Assembly (NCBI GenBank): GCA_963607765.1
Contig: CAVDDT010000016.1
Coordinates: 1 to 64,000 of the forward strand
DNA from: Colivicinus sp963607765
Lineage (GTDB): Bacteria > Bacillota_I > Bacilli_A > Erysipelotrichales > Erysipelotrichaceae
Length of the DNA stretch: 64,000 nucleotides
Reading direction: 5' to 3'
Shown: positions 58,713-64,000 of the stretch, one piece after another
How positions within the stretch are numbered: position 1 is the stretch's first letter
Layout of the letters: every line of letters starts with the position of its first letter
Made by a program: the position numbers and the translations under genes
The notes under the pieces: model-generated
The model's input: the letters and a program-made list of their open reading frames with translations, nothing else
Told to the model about the DNA's origin: nothing
Databases searched by the model: none

Positions 58713-60276
58713 TTTGATTTATATAATTATTACTATTTTGTTTTTAACAGTTAGCTTTGTTTATGCAAAGAATGCTTTACATGTATTCCAACAAAATCGT
58801 TACGAATTTTACAGATATAGTGAATGGCTATTTTCTAAAAATAATCTTCACTATTCCCCAGCATTAATTTATGTTGGCTTAATGTTTTTATCTTTTTTTA
58901 TGACTGCTTCTTTAAAAATGGCAGTTGTTTTAACGATAACTGTTATTTTTGCAATAATCATGATTTTAAATGAAGAAGAAGTTGAATATGTAAAACCGCT
59001 TGTTTTAACTGGGAGAGTAAAAAGACAAATAGTTGTTTATGCGCTTTTATCCTTCTTTATTACATTTTTCTTAACGAAATTATTTATTAAAAATCTTGGC
59101 ATAGTAGGCATAATTAGTATTTATTTGCCATATGTTTTAATTTACTTAGTTGGTTTAATCACAGAACCAATTGAAAATTATGTTAAGAAAAGATACGAAA
59201 ACGAGGCTCGTGAAATTTTAGGTTCTTACAATCATTTGATAAAAATTGGTGTTACTGGTTCTTTTGGCAAGACGACTACAAAGAATGTTATTAAAGATAT
59301 CATCGATGAAAAATACTATACTTTAATTACTCCTGCTTCTTACAATACACCGATGGGTATAACTAGAACAATTAGAGAGAATTTTAAGCCTATTTATGAA
59401 GCTTTTGTTTGTGAAATGGGAGCTGATCATGTTGGTGAAATTACTTATTTAATGGATTTTGTTAAGCCTAAATATGGCATTGTTACTTCAATTGGTCCAC
59501 AACACCTAAATACTTTTGGAAGTTTAGATAATATCATCAAGGAAAAGATGCAAGAAATCGAATTACTACCTGAAGATGGCGTTGGCATCATTAATGTTGA
59601 TAATGAATATATTAGAGATTATGAAATCAAAAATACTTGCAAGATAATTAGAGTTGGAATTGAAAACAAGGATGCTGATTATGTTGCCTATGGCATGAAA
59701 TACACAAAGAAGGGTACTACTTTCAAAGTTAAATTAGATGGTAGAGTTAAAACTTTTAACACTATTCTTCTTGGAAGCCATAATGTTATGAATATTTTGT
59801 GTGGCATTGCCTTAGCTAAGGAACTTGGTTTAACTAACGAACAAATTATTGCTGGCGTAAGTAATATCAAACAAGTTGAGCATCGTCTTCAAATCAAAAA
59901 TATTAATGGCTATACTTTTATTGATAACGCATTTAATTCTAATCCAGTGGGATGCAAACGTTCTTTAGATGTTTTAAGTCTAATGGATGGCAAAAGAGTA
60001 ATTGTAACGCCTGGTTTGGTTGACTTAGGCGCAGAAGAAAATGATAGTAATTATGAATTTGGTGCTTATATGAAAGATAAGGCTGATAATGTAATTTTGG
60101 TTGGCGAAAAGAACACGACGTATATTTACAATGGTTTAAAAGATAGCGGCTTTGATATGAATAATGTAATGGTTGTTCAAAGTGAAAAAGAAGCGTTTGA
60201 AAAAGTTTATGCAAATTTCACCGTAAAAGATACAATTCTTTTGGAAAATGATTTGCCTGACGCTTTCATTCATTAA
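58705..60276 (+). CDS. MurF-like Mur ligase with N-terminal membrane domain
   Basis: Probably adds D-Ala-D-Ala to UDP-MurNAc-tripeptide. The first 160 residues hold four or five hydrophobic segments (about 2-20, 50-90, 108-130, 135-152) in place of the usual soluble UDP-binding domain. The Mur ligase core follows: ATP loop GVTGSFGKTTTKNVI (about 182-196), SYNTPMGITRTI, CEMGADHVGEI and QHLNTFGS. The C-terminal domain has FIDNAFNSNPVGCKRSLDVL and VTPGLVDLG. MurF is normally about 450 residues and soluble. Adjacent ddl supports the substrate. Start overlaps the hydrolase by 8 bp. Confidence 0.8.
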   Translation: MNNLIYIIITILFLTVSFVYAKNALHVFQQNRYEFYRYSEWLFSKNNLHYSPALIYVGLMFLSFFMTASLKMAVVLTITVIFAIIMILNEEEVEYVKPLVLTGRVKRQIVVYALLSFFITFFLTKLFIKNLGIVGIISIYLPYVLIYLVGLITEPIENYVKKRYENEAREILGSYNHLIKIGVTGSFGKTTTKNVIKDIIDEKYYTLITPASYNTPMGITRTIRENFKPIYEAFVCEMGADHVGEITYLMDFVKPKYGIVTSIGPQHLNTFGSLDNIIKEKMQEIELLPEDGVGIINVDNEYIRDYEIKNTCKIIRVGIENKDADYVAYGMKYTKKGTTFKVKLDGRVKTFNTILLGSHNVMNILCGIALAKELGLTNEQIIAGVSNIKQVEHRLQIKNINGYTFIDNAFNSNPVGCKRSLDVLSLMDGKRVIVTPGLVDLGAEENDSNYEFGAYMKDKADNVILVGEKNTTYIYNGLKDSGFDMNNVMVVQSEKEAFEKVYANFTVKDTILLENDLPDAFIH

Positions 60277-60320
60277 TATTTAAGATATGAGAGTATTGGA
60301 TAAATAAGCAAAAGGGGAAG

Positions 60321-60329
60321 TGATATAAT
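60321..60329 (+). promoter_or_regulatory. Extended -10 of a predicted leaderless promoter (ddl)
   Basis: TGA-TATAAT (60321-60329), then AGCGAT (6 bases), then the ddl ATG at 60336. The purine tract AAAAGGGGAAG lies upstream of the -10, too far to act as a ribosome-binding site. Confidence 0.68.
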
Positions 60330-60335
60330 AGCGAT

Positions 60336-61523
60336 ATGAAATTAAAAGTAGCGGTATTTTTTGGTGGCGAATCTTGTGAACATGAAATATCTTGTATAAC
60401 TGGAAATCAAGCTCTAAAGGCAATAGATGAGGAAAAATATGAGATTATTCCAGTTTATGTTTCAAAAAACAAGGATTTGTACACTGGTGAACAATTATAT
60501 GAATTGAAAAATTATTACGATTTAGATGCTTTATGTGCAAGCTTAACAAAAGTTTGTCTATATAAAGATGGCAACAAAGTTTATATGAAAGCGGTTAAAG
60601 GCTTATTTAGCAAAGCCGAGACTATTGATGTTGCCTTCCTTGCAATGCATGGTACAAATGGTGAAGATGGTGTATTGCAAGGAATGTTAGATATGCTTGA
60701 TTTGCCTTACACTTCTAGTAATGTTTTAGGAAGTGCTATAGGCCAAGATAAAGCCATCATGAAAGAAGCACTAGATTATGAAAAGATTCCAATGGTTCCT
60801 TGGTTCTATATATTTAGTTCTGATATTGATTCTAAGATTAAGGATTTTGAAAAGAAAGCAGATAAAATTGGCTATCCATTAATTGTTAAACCTGCAAATC
60901 TAGGATCTAGTATTGGCATCGGAGTGGTTCATTCTAAGGAACAATTAAAAGACAAATTAAAGGAATGTGCTCAGTATGATGACAAATTAGTTATCGAAAA
61001 GATGGTACAAAATTTAAAGGAAGTTAATATTTCTGTTATGGGAAATATTAATGAGGCTAAAGCTAGTGCTATTGAGGAAGTTATGAAAAATGACGAATTA
61101 TTGTCTTTTAAGGATAAATATGAGAGCAATGGTGGTAGTAAAGGCAAACTAGGTAGCAAAGCTGTCAAGGTTCCAAATGGTTCCAAGGGCATGGCCAGCA
61201 CTAGTAGAGTTGTTCCTGCAAAATTAAAAGCTACACAAGAAAAGAAAATAAGAGATTATGCTTTAAAAGCATTTAGAGCTTTAAATGCTAGTGGAGTTGT
61301 TAGAATTGATTTTATGATAGATAAAGATGATGATAAGGTTTATCTAAATGAAATAAATTCTATTCCTGGTTCTTTGGCTTTCTATCTTTGGGAAGCTGTT
61401 GGCGTTGATTTTAAAGAAGAATGTAACGAACTTATTGATAATGCACTTAAGGTTTACAGAGAAAAGAAAAAGAAAACTAGGACGTTTGATACAAATATTT
61501 TAAGTAATTATAGGGAGGTATAA
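60336..61523 (+). CDS. ddl: D-alanine--D-alanine ligase
   Basis: ATP-grasp enzyme that joins two D-alanines for the MurF step. The 395 residues have FFGGESCEHEIS at the N-terminus, LAMHGTNGEDGVLQG, PLIVKPANLGSSIGIG and the C-terminal metal site RIDFMID...LNEINSIPGSLAFYLW. Residues about 258-290 form an enlarged omega-loop insertion rich in Gly, Ser and Lys, found in many clostridial-type Ddl proteins and explaining the extra length. First gene of a run with deoD, a miniprotein and a VanY-type peptidase. Confidence 0.95.
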   Translation: MKLKVAVFFGGESCEHEISCITGNQALKAIDEEKYEIIPVYVSKNKDLYTGEQLYELKNYYDLDALCASLTKVCLYKDGNKVYMKAVKGLFSKAETIDVAFLAMHGTNGEDGVLQGMLDMLDLPYTSSNVLGSAIGQDKAIMKEALDYEKIPMVPWFYIFSSDIDSKIKDFEKKADKIGYPLIVKPANLGSSIGIGVVHSKEQLKDKLKECAQYDDKLVIEKMVQNLKEVNISVMGNINEAKASAIEEVMKNDELLSFKDKYESNGGSKGKLGSKAVKVPNGSKGMASTSRVVPAKLKATQEKKIRDYALKAFRALNASGVVRIDFMIDKDDDKVYLNEINSIPGSLAFYLWEAVGVDFKEECNELIDNALKVYREKKKKTRTFDTNILSNYREV

Positions 61524-61524
61524 T

Positions 61525-62241
61525 ATGTCTACACCACATAATCAAGCTAATATGGGCGATATTGCTAAGGTTGTTTTAATGCCTGGTGATCCACTTAGAG
61601 CTAAATTTATCGCTGAAACTTTTTTAGAAAATCCAGTTCAATTTAATTCAATTAGAAATATGTTCGGTTTCACTGGAACTTACAAAGGGAAGAAAGTATC
61701 TGTAATGGGTTCTGGCATGGGCATGCCTTCTATCGGCATTTATTCATATGAATTATTTAGTTCATATGGTGTAGAAGCTATCATTAGAATTGGAACAGCC
61801 GGCGCCTATAAGGAAGAACTTAATTTATATGATGTTGTTGTTGCGGATAGTGCTTATTCTGAGTCTACTTATCCTCTTGCAATGTCTAATGAAGATACAC
61901 ATATCACTTATCCAAGCAGTGAATTGAATGAGTTAATTAAAAAATCTGCTGAGACTTTAAATATTCCAACTATTTCTGGATGTATTCATTCTAGCGATAT
62001 TTTCTATCATGATAGTGCTTCTACATATATGGAAGGCGTTAAGGAACATGACTGTTTAGTTGTTGAAATGGAAAGCTTTGCTTTATTCCATAATGCTAAA
62101 GTTCTTGGAAAAAAGGCTGCTTGTATCATCACTGTTTCTGATTCACTTGTTAATCATGTAGAAACTACTGCTGAAGAAAGACAAACAGCTTTCACTAATA
62201 TGATGAAGATTGCTTTGGAGACTGCTATTAGCTATGAATAA
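61525..62241 (+). CDS. deoD: Purine-nucleoside phosphorylase DeoD
   Basis: Hexameric enzyme that cleaves purine (deoxy)nucleosides with phosphate. The 238 residues begin STPHNQANMGDIAKVVLMPGDP, followed by GSGMGMPSIGIYSYEL, IRIGTAGAY, the ribose-binding VEMESFALF and the catalytic Asp in TVSDSL. GGGAGG precedes the ATG, which overlaps the ddl end closely. It overlaps the 30-codon miniprotein gene by 8 bp. Confidence 0.96.
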   Translation: MSTPHNQANMGDIAKVVLMPGDPLRAKFIAETFLENPVQFNSIRNMFGFTGTYKGKKVSVMGSGMGMPSIGIYSYELFSSYGVEAIIRIGTAGAYKEELNLYDVVVADSAYSESTYPLAMSNEDTHITYPSSELNELIKKSAETLNIPTISGCIHSSDIFYHDSASTYMEGVKEHDCLVVEMESFALFHNAKVLGKKAACIITVSDSLVNHVETTAEERQTAFTNMMKIALETAISYE

Positions 62242-62326
62242 TGCTCGTAAAATATTTGTTATCATCATTATTATCATGATGGTAGCAATTACCGTTTTGC
62301 CAGCTGCTTCTCTTCTTTTTAACTAA
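62234..62326 (+). CDS. 30-residue membrane miniprotein (Prli42-like?)
   Basis: An ATG at 62234 inside the end of deoD opens a 30-codon frame: a short polar N-terminus MNNARK, one hydrophobic helix (IFVIIIIIMMVAITVLP, about 7-23) and a short tail ending LLFN. Its stop TAA shares a base with the ATG of the VanY-type gene (taATG), so it is tightly coupled on both sides. That coupling and the clean single-helix pattern argue for a real gene. Size and layout resemble Prli42, the stressosome-anchoring miniprotein of Listeria and relatives; this is a resemblance only. Confidence 0.6.
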   Translation: MNNARKIFVIIIIIMMVAITVLPAASLLFN

Positions 62327-63459
62327 TGAGAAAACTATTTGTTGTTTTGACTATATTGGCGCTAAGCGCTTGTTCTAATAAGTATTTAGATGCTGGTTAT
62401 AGTAAAGAAGAATATAACAAGATAAAAGATTTGAGTGAAAAAAATCAAATCTTTTTTGAGTCTTATGATGAAAAATTAGCTTTACTATTAGATAACGAAA
62501 ACTTTGAAGTTAATAATTTTGAGACATATTATATGTTTATCAATTTTCTTGATAGTGACGCACTTGTTGAAAATGTTAATGATGGAAGCATAGGCTCATT
62601 TAATTACGCTTTAGTTAAAAGATTGAGCAAAGTTGATGATTTTGATTCTAATAATCTTAAAAAATATTTAGACAAGGCAAAATATGTTAATGATGCAAGT
62701 ACGGTAGTTAAATTAGTAAATGATAATTTAAGAGTAAATATTAAGCTGGTTAATGAATTTTTAAAGGATGAATGTTATCTGGTTAGAAATCTTGCAAATT
62801 ATATTAAGTATTATTCTAATGAAAAAACAATCAGAGAAAACATTGAGTATGTTAATACTTATAATTATCTAACTTATTTTGAAGATGGCGAATATGCTGA
62901 TCCTGAGAAGTATGGCTATCAAGTTAATGTAAATAAATTCTTCTATTTAGGCGAAGATTATAATCCTGATGATTTGGTTGATCTTACAAGTGAACAAGGA
63001 TATGGTTCTTTAAGAAAGGAAGCTTATGATGCCTTTGTTAAGATGCAAAAAGCTGCCAAAGAAGATGGAATAAGTTTCTATGCGACTTCTTCTTATCGAT
63101 CATATTCAACTCAAGTAAAAATATATAACAGTTATCTAGCAATTGATCCGCAAGAGAAGGTCGATATTTATAGTGCAAGACCAGGCTTTTCTGATCATCA
63201 AACTGGTTTGACTGTTGATATCCTCAAATCAGGCTATGATTTTGGAAATTTTTATAAAAGTGATGCTTCAAAATGGCTTTTGGAGAATGCATATAAATAT
63301 GGTTTTATTTGTAGATATCCTGAAGGAAAAGATAATGTTACAGGATATGAATATGAGCCATGGCATTATCGCTATGTTGGAGATGTGGCAGAAGATGTTT
63401 ACAATAGTGGTTTATCATATGATGAATATTTTGAAGTTTATATAAGAGAAAGTGAATAA
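62326..63459 (+). CDS. Lipoprotein D-alanyl-D-alanine carboxypeptidase (VanY/M15B)
   Basis: Surface peptidase that trims the terminal D-Ala of peptidoglycan stems. The 377 residues start with a lipoprotein signal peptide, lipobox LSAC with C16 as the lipidated residue. About 200 residues of mostly helical sequence precede the M15B domain (about 235-370): SSYRSYSTQ, zinc ligands in SDHQTGLTVDI and EPWHYRYVG. It follows ddl, deoD and the miniprotein; shares one base with the latter. A terminator hairpin overlaps its stop. It is more likely wall-maturation machinery than a vancomycin-resistance gene: no VanH/A/X genes are present. Confidence 0.92.
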   Translation: MRKLFVVLTILALSACSNKYLDAGYSKEEYNKIKDLSEKNQIFFESYDEKLALLLDNENFEVNNFETYYMFINFLDSDALVENVNDGSIGSFNYALVKRLSKVDDFDSNNLKKYLDKAKYVNDASTVVKLVNDNLRVNIKLVNEFLKDECYLVRNLANYIKYYSNEKTIRENIEYVNTYNYLTYFEDGEYADPEKYGYQVNVNKFFYLGEDYNPDDLVDLTSEQGYGSLRKEAYDAFVKMQKAAKEDGISFYATSSYRSYSTQVKIYNSYLAIDPQEKVDIYSARPGFSDHQTGLTVDILKSGYDFGNFYKSDASKWLLENAYKYGFICRYPEGKDNVTGYEYEPWHYRYVGDVAEDVYNSGLSYDEYFEVYIRESE

Positions 63460-63473
63460 TTATTCACTTTTTT
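63449..63473 (+). terminator. Terminator overlapping the VanY-type stop codon
   Basis: AAAGTGAATA and TATTCACTTT form a perfect 10-bp stem with a 2-nt gap, ending in a run of T. Confidence 0.85.
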
Positions 63474-63477
63474 AATA

Positions 63478-63486
63478 TGCTAAAAT
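63478..63486 (+). promoter_or_regulatory. Extended -10 promoter of pfp
   Basis: TGC-TAAAAT (63478-63486) leads to a leader of about 27 nt with AAAGGAG before the ATG at 63520. Confidence 0.55.
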
Positions 63487-63519
63487 TATTATGCAAAAAT
63501 ATTTTAAAGGAGACTTAAA

Positions 63520-64000
63520 ATGAATATTACACCGCTTCAAAAAGCAAGGCTTACTTATGTTCCTAAGCTTCCTCTTATGCTTAGAAATGGTATAAGCGAA
63601 ATTAGCGTAAGTGAGGGAGAGGCAACTGAGAGCGTTGCTGATCAAGACAAGATTAAGACTTTGTTTCCTAACACCTATGGTGAAAGGGAAATAACATTCA
63701 CTAAGGGTACAAATACTTCTGTTTTTAAAAAACAGGTTGTAGGTGTCATTTTGTCTGGTGGTCAGGCACCTGGTGGCCATAATGTTGTTTGTGGTTTATA
63801 TGATGCCCTAAAGGCTACTAATAAGGAAAATGTTTTATATGGTTTTAAGGGCGGACCAAGTGGCTTGATTGAAGATGATTATTTGATTTTTGATGATGAG
63901 TATATTAATCAATTTAGAAATACTGGTGGTTTTGATATTATTGGTTCTGGTAGAACAAAACTTGAAACTAAGGAACAATTTAAAGTAGCTAGTGAAGTAT
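63520..64000 (+). CDS. pfp: PPi-dependent 6-phosphofructokinase, C-terminus beyond window
   Basis: Reversible phosphorylation of fructose 6-phosphate using pyrophosphate. The 160 visible codons start NITPLQKARLTYVPKLP; the PPi-site segment is VILSGGQAPGGHNVVCGLYD and GFKGGPSGLIEDDY follows. The long N-terminal extension (about 75 residues before the GGQAPGGHN loop) marks the long PFP (plant beta-like) clade, not ATP-PFK, which has GGDAPGMN-type loops. AAAGGAG precedes the ATG. The gene is cut by the right edge. Confidence 0.93.
   Translation, partial: MNITPLQKARLTYVPKLPLMLRNGISEISVSEGEATESVADQDKIKTLFPNTYGEREITFTKGTNTSVFKKQVVGVILSGGQAPGGHNVVCGLYDALKATNKENVLYGFKGGPSGLIEDDYLIFDDEYINQFRNTGGFDIIGSGRTKLETKEQFKVASEV

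Noticed and set aside
62326..63459. VanY-type vancomycin resistance gene
   Set aside because: The domain is VanY-like, but there is no vanHAX set or VanS/R nearby, and ddl here is an ordinary D-Ala ligase. Housekeeping wall trimming fits better.
1..64000. Possible Mycoplasma-type code with TGA as Trp
   Set aside because: Several genuine genes end in TGA at the right length (for example yybS at 33487 and gdpP at 35451), and Trp is written TGG throughout. The TGA codons in the antitoxin remnant are therefore real stops.
1..64000. CRISPR array, prophage or intact insertion sequence
   Set aside because: No regularly spaced repeats, Cas, capsid, integrase or transposase sequences were seen on either strand.

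Overview
The window is 64 kb of an AT-rich, gene-dense chromosome from a low-GC Gram-positive bacterium of the Bacilli, probably a gut relative of the Erysipelotrichales/RF39/Acholeplasma branch. Evidence: the rpsF-ssb-rpsR-yybS-gdpP-rplI-dnaB order, the ezrA-cysteine desulfurase-thiI order, the cdaA-cdaR-glmM operon, a T-box in front of leuS, and a PPi-dependent phosphofructokinase. Wall genes (murA, a MurF-like ligase, ddl, VanY-type and M23 peptidases, ezrA) show that it has peptidoglycan. Many genes end in TGA and use TGG for Trp, so this is the standard bacterial code, not the Mycoplasma code. The species assignment is inference.

Layout. 1-5908: rpsD (minus, cut by the window edge) diverges from an ezrA-desulfurase-thiI-pepP operon. 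5905-8387 (minus): a metallophosphoesterase, then a ytqA-mnmM tRNA wobble-uridine modification pair. 8403-11070: leuS under a Leu T-box. 11087-11342: a decayed RelB/DinJ antitoxin. 11422-21585: an accessory stretch with a ROK kinase and Dabb protein, an AraC regulator facing a GPH transporter-amidohydrolase-carboxylesterase operon, an aldo/keto reductase facing its probable MerR activator, a HAD phosphatase, and a minus-strand rpiB-calycin-ridA operon. 21640-28467: scpA-scpB-mrp and two small genes, glycerol dehydrogenase, a GH13 glucosidase, a tail-anchored protein and tRNA-Gln. 28530-31337: a two-component system and RlmA-type methyltransferase. 31369-40238: the rpsF...dnaB block extended by an M23 peptidase, an HtrA-like protease and rlmH. 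40276-46452: HPr, phosphoglucomutase, TrmR-like methyltransferase, a 915-residue acidic protein and an SH3b membrane protein. 46476-50976: murA, hslO, dus, a glycosyltransferase and two tRNAs. 51014-57933: a TraB-family protein, then cdaA-cdaR-glmM and a second two-component system. 57942-64000: alpha/beta hydrolase, membrane-fused MurF-like ligase, ddl, deoD, a 30-residue miniprotein, VanY-type lipoprotein and the start of pfp.

Functional links. Cyclic di-AMP synthesis (CdaA/CdaR) and breakdown (GdpP) are both present, with GlmM, MurA, MurF and Ddl in the same window. RNA modification is well represented (ThiI, MnmM, YtqA, RlmA, RlmH, TrmR-like, Dus).

The strongest non-gene signal is a recurring promoter layout. 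At eight genes the -10 hexamer is followed by exactly 6 bases and then ATG, with no Shine-Dalgarno sequence; a ninth has 7 bases. Transcription would start on or next to the start codon, so these mRNAs are predicted to be leaderless. Other genes in the window have long leaders and strong AGGAGG sites. No CRISPR array, prophage or intact insertion sequence was seen.
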